Counted from the stretch's first letter, positions 1 through 11,800 are shown. The stretch is DNA of 64,000 nt from Symsagittifera roscoffensis (GCF_963678635.1 NC_087067.1:33144401-33208400), one strand, 5' to 3'. Notes: generated from the sequence alone by a model not told the origin. Made by a program: numbers and translations.

Positions 1-470
1 TACGTGGAGTAATCATCAGTTGAAAATTTGGGGGGACCCGAATTTCGGCCATTTTGGACGAAAATCGGCCTAAAAGCTAACTTTTAAGTTAGTGTAATTT
101 TTTTTCTTGCATTTTTCAAGAGAATTGGGCTGCCCTCCGCTGTCGCAGAGTGCATTCAAAGAAAACTTATCAAATAGATTTGAATACTTACCTATTTAAT
201 AAGTTTATCACAACAAGTTCATCAACTGACAGTATCCTGGCTGGTATTCAATCATATGCCACTTACAGTGGATGTGCGGCTATCATGCCATAGATGGTCA
301 TTCAAGGCACCTTGTACACGCTCCATAGGTTTTGACCAGCTGATTTGGCCATAAAACACATTGGGCCAAAAAAATTCCAAACAATGTCAATTTTCAGTAT
401 TTTGTTTGAAATGTATAAATTATAACGTGAGCGTGCAAAATTTTACATGGTATAAGAGCATATTTTTACT

Positions 471-480
471 CTCGCGCGAG
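471..480. promoter_or_regulatory. Conserved upstream palindrome of 5S units
   Basis: CTCGCGCGAG is a perfect 10-bp palindrome followed by GGCGAG, lying 83 to 74 bp before the 5S start. It is GC-rich inside very AT-rich spacer and is unchanged in every unit I read. This entry represents the same element in all units. A role in 5S transcription or chromatin is inference. Confidence 0.5.
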
Positions 481-526
481 GGCGAGTGTTTTAAAAGTAA
501 TGTACATAGACATAATCTAGTAAGGA

Positions 527-533
527 TATAAAT
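527..533 (+). promoter_or_regulatory. TATA-like box of 5S gene (representative)
   Basis: TATAAAT lies 27 to 21 bp upstream of the 5S start. It is conserved in nearly every unit; the copy before the gene at 41042 reads TATAAAC. TATA-like boxes near -30 are known for insect and nematode 5S genes and help RNA polymerase III choose the start. Confidence 0.7.
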
Positions 534-553
534 GAAAGCGGAGTAACTCAAAT

Positions 554-672
554 GCCTACGACCATACCATGTTGAATGCACCGGTTCTCGTCCGATCACC
601 GAAGTTAAGCAACATTGGGCCTGGTTAGTACTTGGATGGGAGACCGCCTGGGAACACCAGGTGTTGTAGGCT
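554..672 (+). rRNA. 5S rRNA
   Basis: Full-length 119-nt gene matching the window consensus. GCCTAC at the 5' end pairs with GTAGGC at the 3' end (helix I). The internal control region around nucleotides 50-95 is intact, with AAGTTAAGCA and the box C-like GGTTAGTACTTGGATGGGAG. It is transcribed by Pol III and is part of the large ribosomal subunit. Confidence 0.97.
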
Positions 673-675
673 TTT
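672..675 (+). terminator. Pol III T-tract terminator (representative)
   Basis: The 5S gene runs into TTTT followed by ATTTAAAG. The same TTTTATTT follows almost every copy in the array; the copy at 1833 has a run of seven T instead. A T4 or longer run is the standard Pol III stop. Confidence 0.75.
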
Positions 676-718
676 ATTTAAAGCAAAAGTAATTCTTTTA
701 CTTCTATGCGCTAAGATT

Positions 719-1272
719 TATTGCTGTTTAAAGTTCGGTGATGTCAAAAAGTTAAGCCTAATCGAGCGTGGTGCAAAAATTTTCAATGGGTCAAATTTTG
801 GCCAAAACAAAAGAAAACCGAAAAATTCCTTTTGCAGTATCAATTTTGTGTACAATCAGCTGCTGATAGGTCAAAAATAATGGAGATAACTTTTGGGGTC
901 TTTGAGTTATAGCCTTTTAAATTTCGGGGATGTCAAAAAAATAAGCCCAATCGAGCCTGGTGAATTGCGCGAACGGCCATAACTTGCCCAAAAATTTTAA
1001 AATTTCCAAATTTTATTATTTGGATCACAAGATCATTGTCAAATCTTGGTGGACTGAGAAAATGAACCAATTTCGTCGGTCCAACACGAAGTTATAAGCT
1101 TTTGAAATCTCAGTGATACCAAAAAGTTAAGCCTAATCGAGCGTGGTGCAAAAAATGAAATTTTCAAAATTTTTGTTTTTTTTTCGTTCAAAGTTCAATT
1201 TTTTCATCTTGTTTCATAAATTTGAGCTCAGGAAAATTCCAACGAGCCCAAAACGACGTTTGTAGCTCAAGT
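719..1272 (+). repeat. Three diverged sub-repeats in the 5S spacer (representative)
   Basis: A core reading like CGGTGATGTCAAAAAGTTAA then GCCTAATCGAGCGTGGTG occurs at 736-773, 925-962 and 1111-1148, spacings of 189 and 186 bp. Each core is preceded by a GTTAT(A)-type segment and followed by A/T-rich filler containing AAAATTTT. The second copy has ATAAGCCCAATCGAGCCTGG. Every unit in the array has the same three, so the triplication predates amplification of the unit. Confidence 0.8.
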
Positions 1273-1832
1273 GTACGTGGAGTAATCATCAGTTGAAAAT
1301 TTGGGGGGACCCGAATTTCGGCCATTTTGGACGAAAATCGGCCTAAAAGCTAACTTTTAAGTTAGTGCAATTTTTTTTCTTGCATTTTTCAAGAGAATTG
1401 GGCTGCCCTCCGCTGTCGCAGAGTGCATTCAAAGAAAACTTATCAAATAGATTTGAATACTTACCTATTTAATAAGTTTATCACAACAATTAGGCTAAAA
1501 GCAACTGACAGTATCCTGGCTGGTATTCAATCATATGCCACTTACAGTGGATGTGCGGCTATCATGCCATAGATGGTCATTCAAGGCACCTTGTACACGC
1601 TCCATAGGTTTTGACCAGCTGATTTGGCCATAAAACACATTGGGCCAAAAAAATTCCAAACAATGTCAATTTTCAGTATTTTGTTTGAAATGCATAAATT
1701 ATAACGTGAGCGTGCAAAATTTTACATGATATAAGAGCATATTTTTACTCTCGCGCGAGGGCGAGTGTTTTAAAAGTATTGTACATAGACATAAGCTAGT
1801 AAGGATATAAATGAAAGCGGAGTAACTCAAAT

Positions 1833-1951
1833 GCCTACGACCATACCATGTTGAATGCACCGGTTCTCGTCCGATCACCGAAGTTAAGCAACATTGGGCC
1901 TGGTTAGTACTTGGATGGGAGACCGCCTGGGAACACCAGGTGTTGTAGGCT
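1833..1951 (+). rRNA. 5S rRNA
   Basis: Full-length consensus copy. The downstream tract is TTTTTTTAAAG, a longer T-run than in other units. Confidence 0.97.
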
Positions 1952-3109
1952 TTTTTTAAAGCAAAAGTAATTCTTTTACTTTTATGCGCTAAGATTTATT
2001 GCTGTTTAAAGTTCGGTGATGTCAAAAAGTTAAGCCTAATCGAGCGTGGTGCAAAAATTTTCAATGGGTCAAATTTTGGCCAAAACAAAAGAAAACCGAA
2101 AAATTTCTTTTGCAGTATCAATTTTGTGTACAATAAGCTGCTGATAGGTCAAAAATAATGGAGATAACTTTTGGGGTCTTTGAGTTATAGCCTTTTAAAT
2201 TTCGGGGATGTCAAAAAGGTAAGCCCAATCGAGCCTGGTGAATTGCGCGAACGGCCATAACTTGCCCAAAAATTTTAAAATTTCCAAATTTTATTATTTG
2301 GATCACAAGATCATAGTCAAATCTTGGTGGACTGAGAAAATGAACCAATTTCGTCGGTCCAACACGAAGTTATAAGCTTTTGAAATCTCAGTGATACCAA
2401 AAAGTTAAGCCTAATCGAGCGTTGTGCAAAAAAGGAAATTTTCAAAATTTTTGTTTTTTTTTCGTTCAAAGTTCATTTTTTTCATCTTGTTTCATAAATT
2501 TGAGCTCAGGAAAATTCCAACGAGCCCAAAACGACGTTTGTAGCTCAAGTGTACGTGGAGTAATCATCAGTTGAAAATTTGGGGGACCCGAATTTCGGCC
2601 ATTTTGGACGAAAATCGGCCTAAAAGCTAACTTTTAAGTTAGTGCAATTTTTTTTCTTGCATTTTTCAAGAGAATTGGGCTGCCCTCCGCTGTCGCAGAG
2701 TGCATTCAAAGAAAACTTATCAAATAGATTTGAATACTTACCTATTTAATAAGTTTATCACAACAATTAGGCTAAAAGCAACTGACAGTATCCTGGCTGG
2801 TATTCAATCATATGCCACTTACAGTGGATGTGCGGCTATCATGCCATAGATGGTCATTCAAGGCACCTTGTACACGCTCCATAGGTTTTGACCAGCTGAT
2901 TTGGCCATAAAACACATTGGGCCAAAAAAATTCCAAACAATGTCAATTTTCAGTATTTTGTTTGAAATGCATAAATTATAACGTGAGCGTGCAAAATTTT
3001 ACATGATATAAGAGCATATTTTTACTCTCGCGCGAGGGCGAGTGTTTTAAAAGTAATGTACATAGACATAAGCTAGTAAGGATATAAATGAAAGCGGAGT
3101 AACTCAAAT

Positions 3110-3228
3110 GCCTACGACCATACCATGTTGAATGCACCGGTTCTCGTCCGATCACCGAAGTTAAGCAACATTGAGCCTGGTTAGTACTTGGATGGGAGAC
3201 CGCCTGGGAACACCAGGTGTTGTAGGCT
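3110..3228 (+). rRNA. 5S rRNA, variant G65A
   Basis: Full length with ATTGAGCC instead of ATTGGGCC (position 65, in the internal control region). The same variant occurs in the next two copies beyond the LTR element, at 23321 and 24602. Confidence 0.96.
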
Positions 3229-3688
3229 TTTATTTAAAGCAAAAGTAATTCTTTTACTTTTATGCGCTATGAGTTATTGCTGTTTAAATTCGGTGATGTC
3301 AAAAAGTTAAGCCTAATCGAGCGTGGTGAAAAAAAATTTCAATGGGTCAAACTTTGGCCAAAACAAAAGAAAACCGAAAAATTTCTTTTGCAGTATCAAT
3401 TTTGTGTACAATCAGCTGCTGATAGGTCAAAAATAAGGGAGATAATTTTTGGGGTCTTTGAGTTATAGCCTTTTGAATTTCGGTGATGTCAAAAAAATAA
3501 GCCCAATCGAGCCTGGTGAATTGCGCGAACGGCCATAACTTGCCCAAAAATTTTAAAATTTCCAAATTTTATTATTTGGATCACAAGATCATAGTCAAAA
3601 CTTGGGGGACTGAGAAAATGAACCAATTTCGTCGGTCCAACACAAAGTTATAAGCTTTTGAAATCTCGGTGATACCAAAAAGTTAAGC

Positions 3689-3692
3689 CTAA
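3689..3692. repeat. Target site duplication of LTR element, left copy
   Basis: CTAA immediately before the 5' LTR and again at 22621-22624 after the 3' LTR. Removing the element and one CTAA restores the normal spacer and a unit length of 1279 bp. Confidence 0.93.
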
Positions 3693-4102
3693 TGGAACCT
3701 GATCTAAACTACATTTTATGATTGGATAATTTAGATATTTTACCAATGTAAAGTATTTAATATTAACCAATCATGATCCATCTAACTAACAACCCGCTTA
3801 TTTGTAAGTGCTGAAGTTACTTGTAATTTCAGCACCAGAGAGATTTGAATTTAACTTAGAAATTAGTTGGACTCTCCCGAGCACTTCAGCAACCGCAATA
3901 AACCAGTATACCCTAGATCTATTGAGCCTAGCAGAGACTAGTTAAACAACCTGAGACTAGATAGTATAAGAGTAAGATTAGGATCGGTATTAGACTAAGA
4001 AGTTGCACGAATCTATCCGGCCGAAAATAAGATAGCGTGACGAGCAGACGGTGTACCCTATCCGAAATTACTCTATGAGTTAACCAACTCGGTCCTAACT
4101 CA
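3693..4102 (+). repeat. 5' LTR
   Basis: 410 bp, beginning TGGAACCTGATCTAAACTAC and ending CCTAACTCA. It matches 22211-22620 except for one base I could see (CCCGCTT here, CCCACTT in the 3' copy). It should carry the element's promoter and the start of the genomic RNA. Confidence 0.96.
3897..3902 (+). promoter_or_regulatory. Polyadenylation signal in LTR
   Basis: AATAAA about midway through the LTR, repeated at 22415-22420 in the 3' LTR where it would be used to end the genomic transcript. This suggests the R region lies around or just after it. Confidence 0.5.
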
Positions 4103-4104
4103 TC

Positions 4105-4122
4105 TGGTGCGACCATAAGTCT
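4105..4122 (+). promoter_or_regulatory. Candidate tRNA primer-binding site
   Basis: TGGTGCGACCATAAGTCT begins two bases after the 5' LTR, the standard spot for a primer site, and TGG would pair with a tRNA CCA end. TCGAAC just downstream resembles the complement of a tRNA T-loop, but I could not fit a specific tRNA. Confidence 0.5.
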
Positions 4123-4189
4123 CGAACAAGACCTTAATAGCTTAGAATTAACCAAAATAGATTAGAAATTAGACAAAAACATTTACAAA

Positions 4190-4423
4190 ATGTTATACGA
4201 CAATAATTTAATCGAAATGTCTCTACGACTCAATAGATCAGAGCCAATATTCCGAACCATAACAGAACTACCCGGAATTGGAAGAAGACCTCGAACCAGA
4301 GACGACATACGACAAAGTAGAAACTTGCCATATAGCTATATGATAGTTAGGCAAAAACCAGAGCAAACTTTTATATTTAGAATACTACTGGCAATGAATT
4401 TAGATTTTCATTTGCAAACATAA
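4190..4423 (+). CDS. Small leader ORF (77 codons), doubtful
   Basis: The first ATG downstream of the primer site opens a 77-codon frame. The product would be arginine-rich in the middle (GRRPRTRDDIRQSRN) with no recognised domain. It could be an upstream ORF that reduces or relays ribosomes, a small nuclear or RNA-binding protein, or chance. No codon-level evidence favours one of these, and the frame sits about 950 nt before the next gene. Confidence 0.25.
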   Translation: MLYDNNLIEMSLRLNRSEPIFRTITELPGIGRRPRTRDDIRQSRNLPYSYMIVRQKPEQTFIFRILLAMNLDFHLQT

Positions 4424-5368
4424 AATCTTGAAGTTAATCTTCAAAATCATTTCAGGCGCTAAACAAAATTATTAATATACAATAACGATTGATAAAAAGA
4501 TCTAAGATCGTTTTCCTAAAATTCTGCAGTAATATACAAAACATGTTTGAAAAATATTTATTGAAAAATAAAAATAAAAATTAGTAGCATGACAATAAAT
4601 GGTTAGTAATCATAAATCATCCTGTTGTTCCAGCTCCATCATCTAAAACATAACAGCAATCATAAACCCACTAATATCATCAAAACACTAAATCTTTCCT
4701 TTACACACATTTAAAAATTTATTAAAACTTAAATTCACTTAATTTTAAAACCAGATCATCAAGGCTTATCCTTGGATCTTAAATCATTTTCTACTTAATT
4801 AAATTTCAAATTTGATCATCAAGGCTTAGCCTTGGATCAAACAGAACAACTTTGTTCTCCCCCCCCCCCCCCCACTTAATTAGTGTCTAACGACCTCAAA
4901 CGTCGATTCACTACCCAACCCTTTCTAAAGACCCAAGACTAATAGAAATTTTTAAACAAAACTAATCATTCAAATTAGGATAAACAGTGAAGAACTTCGG
5001 TTATTCATCCTTCACTTGACCCCCCCCCCCCCCTCTTACCAGACCCAGGATAAATCTTAGACTTAGTAAGTTTAAAATAGTATCTAACGAACTACTCGCG
5101 TTCTAATTATACCTGAACCTTGTGGATCGATTTACTATTCTCCAACCCTTGAACACAATCACTACCCCTAAGTAAGATTAAGTAAGTTAACACCTTAACT
5201 TATACTAGCCACGAGAAAGTAAAAAATCATTCTTCGGAATCGATATACTTTTCTCTCCAACCCTGAACAAACAGACCCAGGTTAAGCTAACCAAAAAATC
5301 GTAAGAACTAACAGTTTAGGAAAATAGAAATCATTTAACAACCCTTTGCATCCGTCATTCTAAACCTT
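4424..5368 (+). other. Untranslated leader with poly-C tracts and repeats
   Basis: No convincing gene. Contents are two 25-nt hairpin-forming repeats at 4754-4778 and 4814-4838 (each starting GATCATCAAGGCTTA), C15 at 4859-4873, and C14 at 5020-5033. There are also three degenerate copies of a CGATttACTatt...CCAACCCT motif at 4904-4923, 5128-5150 and 5241-5264, with AGACCCA(G) motifs at 4929, 5041 and 5273. GTAAGT, the intron side of a 5' splice site, occurs at 5066 and 5182. The region is a reasonable place for RNA packaging, splicing or internal ribosome entry signals; all of these are inference. Confidence 0.5.
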
Positions 5369-5836
5369 ATGTCATTTAAAAACCTAGGAAATAAACAAAC
5401 AATCGTTTTACACAATTGTGAAATAGACAACAAAAAATACGACCTTGTAATCACACCTCATACACAAACAGTTGGATACATTCGAACAAAACGACAAACA
5501 CTAAAGAGAAAAATAATAACTAAACAAAGACAAATAACACGAAAAAGATTTTCAAAAAATCGAAACGCATTTTCAGAATCAGAAACCAACAGTTTAGACG
5601 AACTTTACAAACTAAAAGAATCAATAGATAAAAATTGCCCAATTCACGATCAATTATATTTCTCTGACTCAGAAACAACTTCAAATTCATCACAAAGAGG
5701 AAAAAGAAGAATAAAAAAGCAGTACAAACACAAACCAGTACATTTATACAATTGGAATCAACCAATTCGACACATTAATAATTACATATTAACAGTCATC
5801 GAACGAAAAAATGAGCTCAACGCACACTCCAGGTGA
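5369..5836 (+). CDS. Small basic protein upstream of Gag (ORF1)
   Basis: 155 residues, not recognised. The first 35 residues look foldable (hydrophobic alternation around QTIVLHNC and YDLVITPHTQTVGYI). Residues about 40-65 are dense in Lys/Arg (TLKRKIITKQRQITRKRF). A Ser/Glu/Asp stretch follows, then another basic patch (RGKRRIKKQYKHK) near residues 110-120. The two basic patches resemble nuclear-localisation or RNA-binding segments. The stop lies 26 nt inside the next frame, and ORF2 is +1 relative to it, so ORF2 could be reached by reinitiation, leaky scanning or a +1 shift. A gene before Gag is unusual in gypsy elements. Confidence 0.6.
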   Translation: MSFKNLGNKQTIVLHNCEIDNKKYDLVITPHTQTVGYIRTKRQTLKRKIITKQRQITRKRFSKNRNAFSESETNSLDELYKLKESIDKNCPIHDQLYFSDSETTSNSSQRGKRRIKKQYKHKPVHLYNWNQPIRHINNYILTVIERKNELNAHSR

Positions 5837-8800
5837 AGAAACTCCAGATGATGATGAAATCTTTCCTTTTATAGTAGACGCAGATACTGATAGAGGACAA
5901 CACATATTTTGTCAAAATTTACTCGTAAATTTATTTGAACCCGGAATTAGTCCATGTAAAACAGAGTTCCCAGATGTAAAAATCAAAAGACAAATCATAG
6001 ACCACTACTTAAAAGATATATGCAACATAACACAACAGTATGGAATCTACTCCATAGAATTCACCTCACCAAACCATAATAATAGAAAATATACAATTCA
6101 AACAGACGATCTTGATTTAGAATTTTCAAAAGTTTTTTCAGAATATATAAAAAGCATCCAATATCAAAACTCACAAAGAGCAAACTCCATATTCACCAAT
6201 GAAGTTTTCGCAATAATATATAGTTATATTTCGATATTAGAAAACGAAATCCCAATAACAAATGTCTCACCGACAGAAACATCTAAACATTTAAGAGTAC
6301 GACATGAAATCACACTACTCTCTAGTTATTTAAACATCATTAAAGAAAATTTCACGAAAGACGACGTTTCACAACATACAAAACACGATCTACAAAAAAT
6401 TTTGGCATGGTTCATAATAGATTATTTCACACACAATATTGATTTAATTGCACAAGCAAGAAAAAATTTTAGACCCCAAAACTCGAACGATGATACCGCT
6501 ATCACAGAACAATCAGATTATGTTTGGGACCCCGAATGGTCTCATCCAGCATTTATAAGCTTCCCACAATCAATCTCAAGTCAAGCAATAAGTACGATAT
6601 CTTACATAAGAGATTATGTAAGAGTAATACCATTAACCATTGATGCAACACCATTAAACTATAATACATTTTTGCCCGATACACAAAATAATAGTTTAAA
6701 CTCTACAGTTATACACAATGAAAACCTCAATGGAACTAGGAATCTTACTCAACAAGATATCCAGACACCATCACACTTCATAAATGAAGAAATTGTACAC
6801 ACAACAACTACACAACAAAGTATTTCACCAATACGCCCAAATTTAACAACACCAAGAAATACAAATCCTTCACAAACACAGGTAACCTTACAATCAACCG
6901 TTAAACCTTCGGTTGCCCCTAAATATTCACATATGGATTACCAAACATACAGACCCATGACAATACCATCAAAAACACGCAAAACATTCACTAGAAACAA
7001 CTTTACAGACCATAATTATAATTATACACATCCATCAAAAACATATAATCAACCACAAAGGAATTTTAACCAATATACAAGATCTCGAAATTGGGATAAC
7101 CCAATGACCCAACCTAATTCAATAAATTTCCAAACAAATCCTCCACAGGATCACAGTGAAAATTACCCATTTTTTCAACAAAATAAAAATAAAAAACAAA
7201 CATCTTATCAAATGGATTATTTATCCTCAGATGATGATTTCTTACAACCAGATATATTTGCACCAAATACTCAAGAATATCGTAGACAAAGAATACAGAG
7301 AACACGTACAAATCATAGAATTTTTTCTCCACAACCAATAGATGCACAACATCAACAACCAATTCAACAACAAAATTTAATTAATTTACAATCTTTTCAA
7401 CCAATTCAACAACAAAATCCAATGACTGCACACTCGTATCAAGCATCACAAATGCAAAATGAAATACCACTCCCATATTATCTTCAACAACATGAAATAA
7501 CAAGAAACCAACTTTCAAATTTTTCTCAAATGCCAAATGCAGCAGAATCATTACAAATGACAATGAATCCATACCTTATGGGTGGATCATCAATAACATC
7601 AAACAAACCTTTAATGGTTTTCACAGGAACAGACCCTGAATACTCTGTAGAAGATTATTTAAATGCAGTAACAGCAAACCTGATTTTAAATATTGGACCT
7701 GAACCAATTAATACGCCACTACATCAAAATTGGATACATCGACGCACAGCGTTAATACAAACAACCTTAGATGGCGCAGCCCAAAAATGGTTTTCAGTAC
7801 TACCTCTAGAAATAAAATCAAACTGGAAAAGGTTTACACAGGAATTTTCAAAAATGTTTGACTCCGAAAGAAACAAACAACAACAAAGAGTTTTATGTAA
7901 CGAAATTCGCAGATTACCAAACGAAACCATCAAGCAAATAGCAGTACGAATCGAAACACTAGTTCGAAAAGCATACTCACTAAATACACATGACTATAAA
8001 AACACAAAGATGACAGAAATCTTAATGATGACCTTAACACCACAATTAAGGAAAATAGCAATAAAAAAGAGAGCATCCCATCCTTCTTCAATTCGAGAAC
8101 CCGATTTAGATTTTCGAAAACTAGTAGACAAATTAGAACAAGCAGAAATCACGATGAAACTAGAAGAAACGGAAAATCTGAAACTACAATACGTTAACAG
8201 AATTGAAACGACTCCCACTAATATTAATAATATACAGGAATCAGAGACAGACCTCGTTGAAAAAATCACTGAAATACTCAATATTTATGAAAAGAACCCA
8301 AACTTCAAAGGCAAACCATCTTTCAAAAAATGGTGTAATTATTGCCGACGATACGGACATAGTATTTCCGAATGTAGACAAAAACAGCAAGACAATCAAA
8401 ATAAACCTCAAAAATATAAAGAACCAAATAAATCATTCTATCAATACATGAAAAAAGATCAAAATCTACCGAACAAAACAGTCCACAGCAACAACAGTTC
8501 AGGAAAACCACTCCCGAACAATACAAATTATACAAGAAATCAATCACCATATAACTCAAGTTATAGAGGAAGATCACCAGAACGAAGAAACACGAACAAT
8601 TCATCACAAAATCACTACAATAGACCAAATAGTCGAAATAACTACTCCAGATCAAATTCAAATACACAACGATTTGTTTCTAGATCTAATTCCCAATCAA
8701 GAAATAACTACTATCCAAACAACCAATCACGAAATTCATCATACAATAGGAATAGAAACTACTCCTATAATCGAAATAGAAGTTATTCAAACAACCGAAA

Positions 8801-11800
8801 CCAGAATTACCCGAACAGTCAATCAAGGAATAACTCATATAATAGATCGAACTATAACAGACCAAACAATAATTACCAAAACAGATCGCGAAATAATTCA
8901 CAAAATCGACACTCAAGTTATAATAATCGTTATAGAAATTATTCCCAATCACCACACCGGAATAATAATAACTATAATAATTCTAATAATCGCCACAGAA
9001 GTAGTACACCTAAACATCAAAGACAAATCAATCAAGTACAATCTAACCCAGAAACAACATCAGACCCTCCAGGTATTGATGACACAGTAACTGATACGTT
9101 ACAACTCAATCAAATAAACTGTACATCATCAGATTCAGAAAGTGATACTGAAAACACTCTTTCTATCAATATGATAAAAGTCGAAAATGACTATGAATCT
9201 GTCATATATGAACAACCCTTTTCATCACACATATATGAAAATCAATCAGAATTTCTTCAAAATTATTACACTACACCCATAAATTCCACACCAACGACGC
9301 AAGAAACAAATGAGATTAACACTACAGATCAAACCAATAAAAATACCAAAACAAAATGCTTGAATACAAACCACATTTATCAAAATATACAAAAAGAACA
9401 ACCCAAAGAAAAAATTTGGACAATACCATTTCTCTTAGAAAGCCCAAGAAATAAAGAATTTCAACCACCAGACCTTGAAATAGATTTTTTAATTGATTCA
9501 GGAGCAGAATCAAACATAATAAACATCCCCACATGGAATGAAATAAAAACCTTACACCCAAAGCTAACACCTCTTGAAACCTCCAGCAAACTAGCAACAG
9601 CACAAGGATCAACATTGATAAACTACGGAAAAATCCAATTATTTCTCCTCCCCACCAGAACAATGGAACAAAGCAAAACTTTAAATAAGCCATTTAAACA
9701 AATATTCCATATCACTGACATTAAATATAATATCATTGGAATACCATTTATTTCAAAGTATATACCAACAATTAACATACTAAATAGTAAAATATTAATC
9801 AAAGATAAATATACAAAAACAAAAGAAACATCCTTAACATTTTTTCAAAGATTAAATAAACAACCACCATTCTTTTCAAAATTCTACCCGATATTTAACC
9901 AACAAAGAAAACACCTAAAACCACTATCAGGAAATATCTATAATTTTTCAATCAAACAAGTTCACCAATATGATAAAGAACAAAACAAACAAAAATTTTA
10001 TATGTCAGAATTTGAATTCAAACCTATTCACAAATTTTTCAAAATCACAATCTCATCCATAAAATATTTGAAAAATTCGAATTCCGATATCATTTCCTTA
10101 CATGTCTATAACAACACACCTTACCAAGTAACATTACCTTTAGGACTTTTAGGATATTGCGAAACCAACGCTACAATATCACCAATACACGAAAAAGCCT
10201 ATCGCGTAAATAATATACTTCAATTACTAGATATTTGCCAATCTACAATTCTTAATGAAGAATTATCTATAAATAATATAATAAGTAACGAAAACAGAAA
10301 TACGGATTATTTCACAAAAACTCCATATTTCAAACCTACATTCAACATAAGTAACTACACAGAGGACCAACAGAAATTTTTAACAATGTTTAATTTCCAA
10401 CATTCACAAATAACACAAGACGAATTCGAAAAGTTAGCCAAACAGCTAATTAAATATTCATCAGTCTATGCAACATCAAAATTCGATGTTGGAAAAATCA
10501 GTTCATCACTACATCTCCCGTTAAAACCAGACGCAGTTTTCAAAAAACAGAGAGCAAGTAAAGTACCAATTCACTTACATGATAAAGTGAACAGATTACT
10601 CGATATTTTAGAACAATACAACATTATATCACCAGTTAATAAAGAAGAACAACCAAAAGGCAACACATTTATCAACCCCGTTATCATTCTAGCTAAAGGA
10701 GAATCATTAAAAATCGTTCTCGACGCTAGATACCTCAATTCACTCATAGATGAATCAAAATGTAATTGGCCCATTGAACCAATACAAGTTATTTTAACAA
10801 AAATAAACGGCAAATACTTTACAACCGCCGATATGAATAGTGCATACAATCAAATGCCACTAGATGAACAATCACGACGTTTAACACAATTTGTTATCGG
10901 AAACCAACAATATGAATTCAACCGCTTATTCTATGGAATATCCATAGGACCAGCAGCATTTTCAGCTTTTATGAGCAAAATTTTTAGACCACTAATACTC
11001 AAGAAAAACGCAATCACCTATTTAGACGATGTTTTTATGCAATCACAAACAAAAGACGAGATGTTCAATGTTTTAGAAAAATATCACCAAATACTTCAGA
11101 ACGAAAATCTGAAGGCCGCCCCCGATAAATCACACTTCTTTTTGACAAGAGTTAAATTCTTAGGACATAATATAGAAAGAAAAACAATCACTCCATTGAA
11201 ATCACGCATTGACGCTATTCAAAAACTTCAACCACCAACAAATAAAAAGAAAATCCAAGAATTTCTTGGAATGTTAAACTTTTTAAGTAAATATGTTTAT
11301 AAAATGCAATTATATCTACGACCATTTTATAACATCCTTAGACAACAAAATAATTTTGAATGGAACACAGAACATCAAACACGATTTGAAGAAGTAAAGA
11401 AACTTTTAACTGAACAAATTTCAAACACAATTCCAGATTCAAATCAACCATTTTATGCAATGTGCGATGCTTCGAACTTTGGCATCGGTGCAGCACTATT
11501 ACAATCACATAATGGTACAAATAAAATGAACCTCATATCAGCAAATTCTCGATTATTCACTCAAGCAGAGCTACGACTCTCAACTCTAATGAGAGAATGT
11601 ACAGCCATAATATATACACTGACAGAATATGAATTTCTGATACTTGGATCAAAACACCCCACAGTTCTATTCACAGACCATAAACCAATCATCTTTCTCT
11701 TTACACAAAAATCTAACCCAAACCACAGAGTTTACAGATTTCAACTAATTCTAATGAAATTTCCAAACTTACATATAGTTTGGACTGCAGGAAAAAATCT

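Larger units (their letters stand above)
1..3692 (+). repeat. 5S rDNA tandem array, left arm
   Basis: Three units of 1277-1279 bp, each one 5S gene plus about 1.16 kb of spacer. Going downstream from the 5S gene, every unit holds a T-rich terminator, three diverged sub-repeats about 187 bp apart, a poly-T/poly-A stretch, a segment containing GCTGTCGCAGAGTGCATTC, and then the promoter region with a CTCGCGCGAG palindrome and a TATA-like box. No protein gene is supported in the spacer. Open frames of 60-85 codons recur in every unit only because the units are copies of each other. The arm ends at the CTAA target site of the LTR element. Confidence 0.95.

Noticed and set aside
632..880. 82-codon plus-strand frame found after nearly every 5S gene
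   Set aside because: It begins inside the 5S rRNA gene and runs into spacer. Its conservation follows from array homogenisation, and it is broken in several units.
3347..3565. 72-codon minus-strand frame repeated in most units
   Set aside because: Lies in AT-rich spacer sub-repeats, has no domain, and differs among units without codon pattern; a repeat artefact.
4859..5033. Poly-C tracts as assembly or sequencing artefacts
   Set aside because: Not excluded, but two similar runs in one leader with ordered flanking repeats look genuine, so they are kept as a finding to be checked in reads.
8674..9090. 138-codon frame rich in Ile/Thr
   Set aside because: Shadow of the low-complexity Ser/Arg/Asn region of Gag in another frame.
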